The translations under genes were made by a program, and so were the position numbers. From Mixophyes australis (taxonomy: Eukaryota > Chordata > Amphibia > Anura > Limnodynastidae): a stretch of DNA of 64,000 nt. Below are positions 47,605 to 59,139 of the stretch, one piece after another (the stretch's first letter is position 1; each line of letters opens with the position of its first letter). Location of the stretch: the NCBI GenBank assembly GCA_036250195.1, contig JAVHZZ010000003.1, positions 19,704,504-19,768,503 of the forward strand. The letters are read 5' to 3'. The notes under the pieces were generated by a model. It made no database searches. It saw nothing but the letters and a program-made list of their open reading frames with translations, and was not told where the DNA came from.

Positions 47605-48222
47605 CAGACAATGCATGCTGTACATGTGTGTGCTGTACATGTGTGTGTGTGCTGTACATGTGTGTGTGTGTGTGTGTGTTATGCAGTACATGTGTGTGCC
47701 ATGCTGTACATGTGTGTGCTGTACATGTGTGTGTGTGTATCATTCTGTACATCTGTGTGTGTGTGACATGCTGTATATATGTGTGTGTATCATACTGTAC
47801 ATGTGTGTGCTGTGTGCCATGCTGTACATGTGTGTGCTGTACATCTGTGTGTGCATCATACTGTACATATGTGTGCTGTGTGCCATGCTGTACATGTGTG
47901 TGTCGTGCAGTACATGTGTGTGTGTGTGTCATGCAGTACATGTGTGTGTGTGTGTGTGTCATGCAGTACATGTGTGTGTGAGTGTGTTATGCAGTACATG
48001 TGTGTGTGTGTGTTATGCAGTACATGTGTGTGCCATGCTGTACATGTGTGTGTGTGTGTCATGCAGTACATGTGTGTGTGTGTGTGTGTGTGTCATGCAG
48101 TACATGTGTGTGTGTGTGTGTGTTATGCAGTACATGTGTGTGTGTGTTATGCAGTACATGTGTGTGCCATGCTGTACATGTGTGTGTGTGTTATGCTGTA
48201 CATGTGTGTGTGGCATGCTGCC
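47605..48222 (+). repeat. Compound TG microsatellite with CATGCTGTACATG spacers
   Basis: Runs of (TG)n alternate with 'catgctgtacatg' or 'atgcagtacatg', giving irregular 25-45 bp units. The Cys/Val-rich and Thr/His-rich open frames here reflect the dinucleotide repeat. Confidence 0.95.
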
Positions 48223-49540
48223 CCTGTAGTGTTGGCACTGCAGTGTTTGGGGGACCCCCAGGGTCAGTGACTGGTACAGGTTATTCATAACTGCACATTG
48301 ATCTGTCTTATCTGTTTATTTACAAGGGAATCCTTATTATTACTGCATTTGTGGCTGCATTACCCTGTCCTTACATCAGCACTTTCTTATTATGAAAACC
48401 TTTAGAACACTTTGGTCAAGGACCAAATAATTCTGCAACCAGCTCATGATTAATACATATTTTTCCATTGATCTGGTCACAATATCAGGTATATTTGTGT
48501 GATTTTACCTGATTAATAACTATTTTTTTTTTTTATTGCCTGGTGATTCCTATTACATTTATTGCTTTATAACTAGATTAGCTGTATATTTGCTGCCTGT
48601 GTTACATCTCGCTCTAGGCAGCTATGTCTTATAAATGTAAATGCATTGAGGTCGATGTGGAGTTGGTGAGGATCATGTCATCTGGTAGTGGAAAGGCTTT
48701 AAGATGATGCTCTCCTAATTATTGTGACTTTGATTGACAGAGCAGCCAATTTACTCTTCCATCCAAAAGTGACTTGTCACTGGTGTTCTCCTTTCATGTT
48801 TGTGTTTCTTCCTGACACATTTAAATAGCTGCCCTAGGAGACTGAATGACACATTCCAACTTGATTTACTTTATAGTGGATATTAACCATGTACATTTCA
48901 CATTACCACGTTACTTTAGTATATATATATATATATATGATAAAGAAACATACAAATAGTTGCATCCATACATTTTCAGAGTCAGCACTGGACTGATTGT
49001 CTATGGAACCTACAGTGAATTTGATTCATGAATATTTTGATATCTTGCACAAGTCACAATGTGCACAATGTGGTATTTTAATCAAGCCTTCAGCTTAGTC
49101 TGGCACATTTTGGGCACCACTAAGTAATGCAAGTGGGATATATAAATGTTCTGGTTGCTTTGTGAGAGGTGCTGGTTTTCTCCAGTGTGCAAATTTCTTC
49201 TCCTCCATTTTTGTGATTTCAGCTAAATTTGGGTGCCTGGGACTCAGACAAAGGCTTAGGCTACAGAGGACTGACAGCAGGGGCTGGCTGGGTTGTGGGG
49301 CAGGAGGGCATTTGCCCCCGCGGGCCGGAACAATAGTGGGCTACCTTGGTCTGGATCACTGAGCCACTTGCATTTTTTTCCCTTTAAAATAGGCTGCTGA
49401 GTTGAGTCTTGACCGAGGGTTTACTGGGCTTTCAAAATATGTTTTAGTCAGTCTTATGCAGTAGGTGCTCTTGACCACTGAGTCATACTACAGTCTCAAC
49501 CAGATTGTAAAGCGGCGTTGATTTGCTTGCATATACATAT
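48223..49540. other. Intergenic; no gene recognised
   Basis: AT-rich sequence with a TA run at 48921-48938. 49270-49370 ('ggctggctgggttgtgggg') looks like part of an interspersed repeat. No exon-like segment is convincing. Confidence 0.5.
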
Positions 49541-49700
49541 TAAGGGGTCTATTTAGCAAACGGTGAAGAGCCAAAAAGCTCTTTCGAAAGGCTTAATGCT
49601 GGAGAAATCAGAGGTTTCTCCGGCCTTAACCTAAGTACCGGATCTTACCATTGTCCACAAATAATTCTATGGGGACATCAGTAATAGTCAAATTATTATG
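49541..49700. repeat. Short series of hairpins, MITE-like
   Basis: AAGAGC paired with GCTCTT (49566-49583) and GGAGAAA paired with TTTCTCC (49601-49621), the latter nested within AAGGC...GCCTT. The start 'aaggggtctatttagcaaa' resembles the start of the hairpin ladder at 8037. It may be a degraded relative of that element. Confidence 0.5.
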
Positions 49701-50013
49701 CTGCAGAAAATGAACCACTTCTTGGGATGCCGCTACTTGCCTCTAACAATCCAGCCGAATCCAGGCGGCTGGTAAAAGCGTTTTGCTGTCTCCAGGAGTA
49801 AGAAGAAATCTTTGTGGAGGGGGGGGGGGGGGTCTTCTGGGGGGCTCCCTGCATGGTAAATAGAGTCGAGACTTATTTATGATACTTAATTGTTACCACC
49901 GCCCCATAATAACTAGACTTAATGTAGATGCATCAACACAAGTATATGTAATATAGTTACTTGTAATAATTGCTCTGTTCAGTGTGTTAACTAACTTGGA
50001 AATAAATATGATT

Positions 50014-50318
50014 GGCGGCACGGTGGCACAGTGGGTAGCATTGCTGCCTCACAGCACTGGGGTCACGAGTTCGATTCCCACCTGGCATCTATTAGGGTGG
50101 AGTTTGTATGTTCTCCCCGTGTTTGCCTGGGTTTCCCCCCACAGTTCAAAAACATACCTGTAGGTTAATTTGGCTTCTAACAAAATTAACCCTTGTCCCT
50201 GTGTGTGGTTGAGAATTTAAGCTTGGGGCAGAAGCTGATGTGAATTATTACATATCCTCTATTAAGAGCTGCGTAATATGATTGGTGCTATATAAGTAAC
50301 AGATAGTAAATAAATACA
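50014..50318 (+). mobile_element. tRNA-headed SINE, copy 2
   Basis: Starts GGCGGCACGGTGGCACAGTG (box A-like) and has GAGTTCGATTCCC (box B). The body contains GGAGTTTGTATGTTCTCCCC and the 3' part GGTGCTATATAAGTA, but the (GAT)n tail is degraded. Confidence 0.9.
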
Positions 50319-51083
50319 TTTGTAGCGGAAAATGTCCATGCAACCAGTGAAAAAATATTTAAACTGCAACTAAATAATGTCTGTTGTCAATAATAGCAGG
50401 TTATATCGTGAAGCTCAGCGCAGCCCCAAGTAATTCACGGGAGTAGCAATTTATTTCTTGTACATGTTTGGAGGCTGGAGGTTACCATAATACAACGCAA
50501 TAGAGGTTATTAGATAAGCTTGAGGCCTCCCATGGTCCACACGTTGGAACATATTGCCCTGAGCTGATCCATTTCCCAGACTCCTCCTGTGAGACGCTCG
50601 CTGTCATTATTTTGAGGATAGTCACAGTTAGTGAATAAAATTTCCTAACCTTGACTCAACAAATGGTCTTTGGCTTTTTGCTGCAATGCCGTGCACTGGC
50701 GTCAACATTAATACATTATTTGTTTATTTATTTCACTATAAAAACAAAACATTTCTGCAACACTATTGTCTCCCCAGCCAAGATTTAAGGCAGCGTGCAG
50801 GTTCACTTCCTAAGTACGGCACCTCCGAGTTCCAGTTTTGTACATTGATGACATCATTGTGTCCGTTTTCATACAAAATAGCAGCAGTGTCAGGAAATAA
50901 AGCATCTGTGTGCATGCTGAAAATAACGGTGACGGGCGTTCCAGAGTTTTTCCGCGTCTGAGGGACATCTGACAATAGATGTCTGATTTCTGTATAGGCT
51001 ACAAACATTGTGTAGACAGTAGACACATTTTTGTAGGCCACAAACTGCGTGCAAACTTTGCGGCTTTTCATTTGACGTCCTGA
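50319..51083. other. No feature recognised
   Basis: Ordinary sequence. Overlapping short frames at 50686-51164 on both strands have no recognisable product. Confidence 0.5.
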
Positions 51084-51243
51084 TGTGTGGAGTTTGTATG
51101 TTCTCCCCGTGTTTGCGTGGGTTTCCTCCGGGTGCTCCGGTTTCCTCCCACACTCCAAAAACATACTGGTAGGTTAATTTTCTGCTAACAAATTGACCCT
51201 AGTCTGTGTGTGTGTGTGTTAGGGAATTTTGATGATGATGATG
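51084..51243 (+). mobile_element. tRNA-headed SINE, copy 3 (5' truncated)
   Basis: Begins in the conserved body (GGAGTTTGTATGTTCTCCCC) and jumps from 'gttagggaatttt' directly to (GAT)n, so both the tRNA-like head and most of the 3' part are missing. Confidence 0.85.
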
Positions 51244-51990
51244 TCAGTGACTTTATGGTGTAGGCAATTTGCATCATTTAGAAACATGTCTGACGCAATG
51301 AAATTCATGGACACATATCCCACAGTCCTGCTTTTAGTGGCATGGTCCCGCTTTTATCCCGCAGTAAATGTTTAGATTGTAGTTGTGTATTTACATTTTC
51401 AAATGTGTATTCTGCAACAATGAAATATTATTTTTTTGGTTTATTGTTTTCTTGACTTTGGAGTTTTGGTGGGTTATTCGTTCATGACCGTCAACAGAAT
51501 CCCCAGACTGTCCTATTTGAAATGTTACTGAGCGCCGAGAGAGAGCTGGACGGGTTGATTGAAGCTGTTTTGGGTGGGCAGACGAGTGCAGCTAGTCGTG
51601 TCTGACTGTGTCTGTCAGGGAAAACACAATTACATCCAAGCGACTTTGTTATTGGCGTGTGATGTCTTCAGGCGTGTGATTATTGCAGGGTATGAGGGGG
51701 AAGACAGTTACTTCCTGAAAATGTTTTGTGTCATTCACACACTCTGCTGGAGTCATTGTGAAAACCCCTCCTCCACCCCCCCTCTCTCCCCTCCCATCAC
51801 AATGACATTGTTGTGGAACCAAAACAAAACTTAACTTGGTTATTTTGTGTTCTTGAATTGTGAGAAAAGGAGAAGTAAAATATGTTTAATTCTGAGGTCA
51901 CCCAGCTCTGTTGAAAGACTCTGACTGTGGATAAAGTGACTTTCCTTAATTTTAAGGACTTGTACCTTGAAGTTTTCGTTGCCCAATATC
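51244..51990. other. No feature recognised
   Basis: Ordinary sequence with no gene or repeat boundary recognised. Confidence 0.5.
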
Positions 51991-52317
51991 CCACAGGGGC
52001 CTAGTGGTTAGCACTTCTGCCTCACAGCACTGACGTCATGAGTTTGATTCCTGACCATGGCCATATCTGTGTGGAGTTTGTATGTTCTCCCCGTGTTTGC
52101 GTGGGTTTCCTCTGGGTGCTCTGGTTTCCTCCCAGACTCCAAAAACTGGTAGGTTTATTGGCTGCTATCAAAATTGACCCTAGTCTGTCTGTGTCTGTGT
52201 GTGTTAGGGAATTTAGACTGTAAGCTCCAATGGGGCAGGGACTGATGTGAGTGAGTTCTCTGTACAGCGCTGCAGAATTAGTGGCGCTATATAAATAACT
52301 GATGATGATGATGATGA
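51991..52317 (+). mobile_element. tRNA-headed SINE, copy 4 (most complete)
   Basis: Contains the box A-like CTAGTGGTTAGC, box B-like GAGTTTGATTCC, the full conserved body and the 3' end GTGGCGCTATATAAATAACT followed by five GAT units. It is the best reference copy in the window. Confidence 0.92.
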
Positions 52318-53430
52318 CCGTCTGTTAATACTCAGTATCTGTTGACAAGAGTTCTGTGCCAATTCTTCAGGATATAGTAATATTTATTTTATTTAGAATG
52401 ACAACCACATAATAATCCTTCCGTTGTTCTGCATGCCGGGGGCAATTCTCAGTACCCATTCTCTATGTCCCCCTTTTCTCCGGTATGCTGCATGAAATTC
52501 TCATGTCGTATGATTACCATTAAATATATTTTCCCTTTAAAAACACAGATTGGTGAACAGTCTGTGATGTTCATGTTGGTGAACATCTACCTGTGCACAG
52601 ACATTCCATGCTCTACTGGTGAGATCAAACATTACCTAGGCATGAGCAAGTAATCATTAACTACGGGGGTTATCTATTAATTGTGTGTTACAGGAATCTG
52701 GAGTGAGGGAATGTTGCACTGTGATTGTGTTTCTCTGGAAACTCGCTTATCACAGTCCTGTTCTTCAACTTACTATCTGTATGGAGTTGTGAACCTGAAA
52801 TGTCCTAACGCGGTGTTACGCTATGCTTAGGCAGCCTGTGAACTACAAGTTTCAGAATGCCCTGTCAGCCTCTGTGGCTGCCCAGCCGCTGTGGAACTAC
52901 AAGTCCCAGCACACCACTCCGTTCCTCTGTGTATCCATTGACATATATCAAGGTCTGCTCCTTCATGAGATAGAAAATAAACGTTATTAACAACTGGTGC
53001 ATATGGAAAACGAAAGGTATATAGACAACACTCCTCTAGTGTTGTCTATAACAAAAAAATGAAAGCAAATATCTAATTGGTTGCTGTAGTTTACAACATA
53101 TCCTTTTATCATGCGCCCGTTTTCCTAAACTGGGGAAGGGGGGGGGGGAGAGAATACTCCATGATCATTTGTTTTTGACAAAACTCTGCGGAAAGTCAGA
53201 GTGACATTGACTTTTGTATTTTAGCTCCATATGTTATATATAAACATGAATCATTTGGACTTACTCGTACTGTAAGGTTTAAAATTAAACCGTGTAATGG
53301 AATTAGCCCAGGAAATGATTAATTGTAAGTCTTTAACAATGTGAGCCTTATCGGGGCCTTAAAATATCTACAATATAACTTCCTGTTCTGCATTAAAACA
53401 ACAACTTGTCTTCAGATTCTCACTGTAAAA
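52318..53430. other. No gene; ZNF143-like motif repeat near 52840-52915
   Basis: Around 52840 and 52893 the sequence GAACTACAAGT(C/T)(C/T)CAG recurs, and a third instance (GAACTACTAGTCCCAG) lies at about 53868. The motif resembles the ACTACAANTCCCAG element bound by ZNF143. A hairpin 'acactcctctagtgttgtc' lies near 53030. Nothing gene-like is seen. Confidence 0.5.
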
Positions 53431-53439
53431 GGCGTTATT

Positions 53440-53440
53440 A

Positions 53441-53478
<38 letters not shown>

Positions 53479-53523
53479 TAATATGTTGTTGTATTTTATA
53501 TATATATATATATATATATAAAA
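53440..53523. repeat. (AT)n microsatellite pair
   Basis: Two long TA runs separated by TTATTAATATGTTGTTGTAT. The runs start and end with TTTTATA and TATAAAA, so each is self-complementary and could extrude as a cruciform. Confidence 0.9.
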
Positions 53524-54585
53524 TCACAAGCTCAGTATATATAACCACCGAAAAACACCAACAATTAATGTTGATTCTGTTCTCGCATTCAGTGCAGGAA
53601 CTGATTCCAATAGTATCTAGCAGTACGGAGCAGCAACGATACTCTAGTAAAAGGTCCATGCGTTACCCTCACACCGTATTGACTAATCACTGAAGAATTA
53701 TTCACAGAGGGTGTATATGACGGTCATATAATATCTATCAGGAATTAATTCTCTATCACGGTTTTATAAGCCGGTGGTGATAACGGCTGTGTGATATTGT
53801 GTCTGCCGACTGAAGAGAATATTATAGTTCCGTCTTAGGCAACCTCTGGCCCTCGGGCCGCTATGGAACTACTAGTCCCAGCATAACCCGCCAGCTAGGA
53901 GAGGCTGTATTTCTGCTAATGACATGCCTGTAATGTAAAGGATGATTGTATGTAATTATCATGGTATAAAAGATCTGGGCTGTCTAACACCCCTCAAGCA
54001 GATTTAATATAGGATGTAATAATCGCTCACCTACAAACGATCGTACAGAGTTATTGTGCACATTATCATGTAAACGTACGTTGGTAATTAACTGATACAA
54101 TTTGAGGCTGTCTGATTCTTTGGGGTTTAGCCGTCATTAAATTCTATATTATTTTTCACTGTAATATAAAAGCTAGTGGGTATTGTGAATGTTTAGTCGA
54201 CTGGTTGTTTTGCATGTAAGTTTTTTTTTTTTTGTTTTTTTTTTCTTTTCGTTTTGTTTTAATGATTGCTTTGTTGTTGTTATTCAGCTTAGCATTAAAT
54301 TTTCATTCATAGCCCCAGGAGTGACTGCAGTGCTCGCTGCACTTCCTCTTCTGTGTATCATCTGGAGACCGGAGGAAACGCACATTGCTCTGTTCTCTGG
54401 TTGACAGAACAATATGGCCGTTTGGTCTGATGGCTGAATGACCAGGATTGGTGGCCCGCGCGGCTACACGCGTGGAAGGACAAAGTGTGGACCTCTGTTC
54501 TTTCTCGGGGGGCAAGGTTATCTCATTGCTCTCATATCAACCCTTCACCCCACCTAAATGCCCCTCATATCCTTAAAGCTCATTT
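53524..54585. other. No gene recognised
   Basis: T-rich run at 54221-54260 and the third ZNF143-like motif near 53868. Short frames only. Confidence 0.5.
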
Positions 54586-54807
54586 ATAGGGACAGATTCA
54601 GTTGGCCGTGAGGTGCCGCAGAGCATCGCCTCGATGTCCGGCTGTGCACAGTGCCGGTCAAGACGGTACAGAATCTGCGCTCATTTTCTCCTCGCGTCTC
54701 TTTGGGACGTGAGGGGAAACGATCTTAGATTAGGTCGAGTGGATGTGTCTCTGCGGACTGTTCCGAGGACACATCGCGGCACCTCGCGACTAATTGAATT
54801 CCCCTCA
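54586..54807. mobile_element. MITE related to 9815-10012
   Basis: The left end AGGGACAGATTCAGTTGG and, on the other strand, the right end AGGGGAATTCAATTAGTC form imperfect inverted repeats. The second layer, GAGGTGCCGC, pairs with GCGGCACCTC. Internal hairpins include GATGTGTC with GACACATC at 54740-54770. Confidence 0.7.
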
Positions 54808-54907
54808 TATAGCCACGCCCTACTGTGCAACCCAAAAATATCATATTTGCATGAGTGTGCATAACTGGGCCATTCGGAAACTCCAGGAGGTTCCCAAATT
54901 TTTGGGA

Positions 54908-55080
54908 GTTCTTCGGACTCCCGGACGAGTACGCCTCCTCCCAAGTCTTGGTGGAGGCGGGGCTTAATAGTTCAAGCCCCACCCCAGCTTTTTTGGCCGT
55001 TCTTCGGACTCCCGGATGAGTAGGCATCCTCTGAGTCTTGGTGGAGGCGGGCCTTAATGGTTCAAGCCCCACCCCCGCTT
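54908..55080 (+). repeat. 91-bp tandem duplication
   Basis: GTTCTTCGGACTCCCGGA starts at 54908 and again at 54999. Both copies continue with 'agtcttggtggaggcggg' and 'ttcaagccccaccc'. There are a few differences between the copies. Confidence 0.85.
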
Positions 55081-55767
55081 TGAAGTACCGCAAATTTTGG
55101 TATTACATAGCTTGGGTAGGGGCCACAGAAATGCGATGAGGTCACCACGCCACCTACTGCACTTGCCGCCTGACTGCGCAAGCGAAGAACACCGCCATCT
55201 TGGTCCGCAAATCCACGCACTCTCCCATAAAAATGGGCGCATTCCTGCAAAAATACGTACGCTGCACAGTTTTGTACTTTCGGAAATAAACTCGTACTGG
55301 CTGATCACAATTTGTACCTAATCGATCCAAGCCAGTCATGCACGCCTGATTATTTCGGACCTGCGTGTGTAGATGTTTTGCTCAGTTTTAGTCCTAACGC
55401 AGCCACCCTGCGATCGTCTTGATATGGCGGAGAGTCATGCCATCAGTCTAGGGAAGAGCGAGCAGCATGTGGATGGATAGGGGTGTGTCCTATATCTGCT
55501 CCGCCCCTGACTTTTTAAGGCCCTTATTCTAGGTTACAGTGTGCGAGAATACAAGATACAACTAACAAGAAACACATTATTTATACAATGCCTGAATACA
55601 CATTATACATGGCAAAAAGATCAACATTTATTATTTTGCATTTATTAATTTCATGAAAGGCTGCTATTCTCCATTGATATGTATTGACAGTCCATGCAAC
55701 AGGGCCCCCTAGTGGCCATGTTATTATTATGGCATGCATGTCATTAACAATTATAGTCAGTCCCAGA
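55081..55767. other. No gene; YY1-like motif at 55192
   Basis: 55100-55270 is CpG-bearing and includes CCGCCATCTTGG, a good match to a YY1 site. It might be a promoter or the 5' part of a mobile element. No linked coding sequence was found. Confidence 0.4.
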
Positions 55768-55900
55768 CAGGGCCATCTTTTACATTGGGCACGATGGGCA
55801 GGTGCCCGGGGGCCCCACAGGCAAGGGGGCCCCATAGACAGGGCTCTTAAGTAAAATAAATAATCCTGCAAATATATCTATATCTATATATCTCTATCTA

Positions 55901-55938
<38 letters not shown>

Positions 55939-56011
55939 ACACATATATAGAGGTAGGGGCCCCGCTGCACTGCTTTGCCTGGGGGCCCATAATGTTGTTA
56001 AGGTGGCCCTG
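55768..56011 (+). mobile_element. hAT MITE, short copy
   Basis: The left end CAGGGCCATCTT and the other-strand right end CAGGGCCACCTT match at 11 of 12 positions. The flanking 8 bp GTCCCAGA and GTCCCAGC match at 7 of 8. The interior is a (TA/TC) run, with 'gcaggtgcccgggggcccc' at the left as in 25550-26413. Confidence 0.9.
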
Positions 56012-56813
56012 GTCCCAGCCATGTAAGACCCTTCTCCCTGAAACAATTTGAGTACACTGGGACCCTACATTACACTAGTGAAGACCTCTGACAAGGAACG
56101 AGCCTAGACTACAATGCACTTCCACGGTTAATAAAATAATGATTTTGTCAGCGTTTAATGCAGTGTGTCAGCTGCTGCGTCCCGCAGAGCGGGTGGGTTG
56201 GTGGGTCTGTCTATAGTCACTGGGGAAACATTGCTGTTAGATTAATAATTCACAGCTCGGAAGGAATTCATTTTACAAGTTGACGGGTTGACAATAGGGC
56301 AGCTCCTGGCAGATGTCAGTCTCTGAGGACCGGATCACGCTGGGGATCTCCTACTGGTGCACCGGGCATGTTAACTGCGCTACCCCTGACATTTCATCTG
56401 ACATCCCCCCCCATCACGAATGGTCTTATTACACCTCCGGCTGTTATTGAAAACTGCAGTTCTCTGTTGGCTGCCGCCCCAAAGTGTACTCTACTGATTA
56501 CACTTCATCAGCTTAATGCGGACAAAATCTCTCTAATTGGACCCTGCTCCTTCTGGATATACAATAACCGTATCACTGCAGGTTGGTTTACAGAGGCAGA
56601 TTGTACCTTCTGCTGGGGTATGGCAGAGAGTGCGGCTGCTGCAGAGCTCACTGTGACGCTACTGCACCTTAAGTGTCATTTGTGGAGGATTTTATTAGTG
56701 ATCATTAATAGTCACTGTAATTATTGCCAACATTTCAATATCTTTGCTGCTTAGCCATCTAAACCTGTCCCTCTCAATGGCATTTGCCCACTCTCCCGGA
56801 ATTTCAGGGAGAC
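56012..56813. other. No gene recognised
   Basis: An open frame of 128 codons at 56368-56754 on the plus strand has no signal peptide, domain or splice context that I recognise. It is left uncalled. Confidence 0.5.
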
Positions 56814-57170
56814 TTCATCATCATCATCATCAACATCATCATTTATTTATATTGCGCCACTGATTCCGCAGCGCTGTACAGAGAACTCATTCACATCAGT
56901 CCCTGCCCCATTGGAACTTACAGTCTTAATTTACCTAACACACACAGACAGACAGACAGAGAGGGACTAGGGTCAATTTTGATAGCAGCCAATTAACCTA
57001 TCAGTATGTTTTTGGAGTGTGGGAGGAAACCGGAGCACCCGGAGGAAACCCACGCAAACACGGGGAGAACATACAAACTCCATACAGATAAGGCCATGGT
57101 CGGGAATTGAACTCATGACCCCAGTGCTGTAAGGCAGAAGTGCTAACAACTTAGCCACCGTGCATCCCAC
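56814..57170 (-). mobile_element. tRNA-headed SINE, copy 5
   Basis: Minus-strand copy: the (ATC)n tail is at the left, then 'attgcgccactgattccgc' (3' end of the SINE), the conserved body at about 57003-57085, and the tRNA-like head with GGGAATTGAACTC (box B complement) at about 57103. The head end is near 57165. Confidence 0.9.
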
Positions 57171-58005
57171 ATCCTGCCTGCCTCCTAGTGAAGTGAGCAG
57201 GATGGGGGACTCTGTGACTCGATTTGCGTTGATTCGCGTCATTTTGGCCCCACTCACTGTAGTGTAATTCTCTGCGCCCCCCCCGTCCGTAGCCACTTTG
57301 GTATACTACAATCACCATAATGGCATGTCTTGTTTTTTATTCTTAAATAGATGGCAATGTATAAAAGATGTGTGGAAATGATAAGAATTACACCTAAACT
57401 GCAGAAATCCAATGGAATCTTATTGGTCACAATTTGGGACATCTTTTAAGCATAAAAACACCTGGCATGTTTGTTATTGAGGTCTTACAACAATTTTAAA
57501 TTTTAACTATTGTTTACACAGCGGGGGTGGCCATCTTGTGGACGGAATTAATATTCATGAGATGCATTTACTAGGAAGCAGTGACATCAAGCAGGGAGTG
57601 ATGTTATTGGTTGTTAGTGATAGACTGTGTTCGTCGTTGAGCTCAGGAGGTATCGTGGTCAATAATTGTCTTTGCTAGGATCCATTTCATAGACCAAGAG
57701 ATGTGGTTACATATTTTGGTACTTAAAAGTGCTATCATGTATTATTAGAATTGTGGCCCAGATGCTGGAAGCTCTGTTATTGAATTTAGAGAGACCGTAG
57801 GGGCATTAATACCTTTAAGGTGTCCCTAACACTCAGAGGTTATGCACTAAGATACGTTTGGTCCCCCTAACCCCCATTTAATTGGTGCTTCAGCGTAACT
57901 TAAAACTTAAGAGACCTTAAGGATAAGATAATGCAAATATAAGTAGTAGCTATTCTCTAAACTCTTACACACAAGGGCACAAAGGTCCAACATTTAAGTA
58001 ACATC
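57171..58005. other. No gene recognised
   Basis: Ordinary sequence. Contains GGCCATCTTG near 57531, a weak YY1-like match. Confidence 0.5.
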
Positions 58006-58175
58006 TAGGGGTAGTTTACTAAGGCTTCTAAAAAGGAATAGTGGAGCTGTTACCCATAGCAACCAATCAGATTCTAGCTATCATTTATCTAGTACATTCT
58101 AGAACATGATAGATAGGTTCCGATTGGTTGCTAGGGGCAACACCTCCACTTTTCCATTTTAGAATCTACCCCCTA
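58006..58175. mobile_element. Palindromic MITE, copy 2
   Basis: Same family as 27174-27354: 'tagcaaccaatcagattct' in the left arm faces 'gattggttgctaggggcaa' in the right arm. It is more diverged than the other two copies. Confidence 0.85.
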
Positions 58176-58237
58176 AACTTCTTATTTTAGCTCTCATTCA
58201 GTTCAGTAAGGGCACATTATTGCATCCGTAGGTGAAC

Positions 58238-58933
58238 CTATTTCTCTAATACATATATAACCAACGATTTACACAGTGGCAAAATTACACTGTCTTCCCT
58301 TGCATCTATGCCCCTTTTTATGCATGCCAATACTTTATTTGCCCTTGCAGCTGCTGCTTGACATTGAGCACTATTGCTAAGTCTACTGTCTACGAGCACT
58401 CCCAAATCCTTTCCCATTATAGATTCTCCTAAATTAATTTCATTTAATTTATAGATTGCGTTCTTGTTTTTGATCCCTGAATGCATAACCTTACATTTAT
58501 CTGTGTTAAGCCTCATATTCCATTTAGCCGCCCAATCCTCCAGTTTATTTAAGTCCCTCTGTAGAGAAGCTACATCTTGCTCTGATTTTATTACCTTACA
58601 GAGTTTAGTGTCATCTGCAAAAATAGAGACTTTACTCTCTAAACCATCACCAAGGTCATTAATAAATATATTAAAAAGCAGTGGCCCCAGCACAGAACCT
58701 TGAGGTACTCCACTTAAGACCTTTGACCAATTAGAAAATGTTCCATTTATCACAACTCTCTGTTCCCTATTCTCTAACCAGTTTTCGATCCAAGAACAAA
58801 TGTTGTTTCCTAAGTTCCCACTAACTTCCTCATAGAAACTAATTAGATTAGTTTGACATGACCTATCCCTCACAAATCCATCCATACATGTCATATACAT
58901 GTATAAATATGGTTTACATGCATTTATAGACAT
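58238..58933 (-). pseudogene. CR1-type LINE reverse transcriptase fragment
   Basis: The minus-strand frame has 'GFVRDRSCQTNLISFYEEVS', then 'SWIENWLENREQRVVING', 'VLSGVPQGSVLGPLLFNIF', the catalytic 'FADDTKL', and 'LEDWAAKWNMRLNTDKC' with 'LGVLVDSRLS', all in CR1/L2 RT order. The block with the first catalytic Asp (usually DFSKAFD) is deleted between 'SGNLG' and 'NICSW', so the enzyme cannot be active even though this 231-codon frame is open. The ORF2 ends are missing and the element is bounded by palindromic MITEs on both sides. Confidence 0.85.
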
Positions 58934-58958
58934 ACTTGCATTTCAGACATCTGAACAT

Positions 58959-59139
58959 TTAGGGCTAGATTTACTAAGCTGTGGGTTTGTAAAAGTGGGG
59001 ATGTTGCCTATAGCAACCAATCAGATTCTAGCTGTCATTTTGTAGAAGGTACTAAATAAATGAAAGCTAAAATCTGATTGGTTGCTATAGGCAACATCCC
59101 CACTTTTTCAAACCCGCAGCTTAGTAAATCTAGCCCTTA
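58959..59139. mobile_element. Palindromic MITE, copy 3
   Basis: TTAGGGCTAGATTTACTAAG at the left and its near-complement at the right. The arms match almost entirely ('gttgcctatagcaaccaat' in the left arm, complement in the right). It is the best-preserved copy. Confidence 0.92.

Noticed and set aside
45122..47971. 949-codon open frame on the minus strand
   Set aside because: It runs through the 60-bp minisatellite, the GC-rich block and the TG array. The repeated peptide has no domain, and openness follows from a unit divisible by three with no stop in that frame.
56368..56754. 128-codon open frame on the plus strand
   Set aside because: No domain, no splice signals in a sensible place, and composition like the surrounding DNA.
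42094..57170. tRNA genes at the SINE heads
   Set aside because: Box A and box B motifs are present, but the heads do not fold as full tRNAs and are joined to the SINE body.
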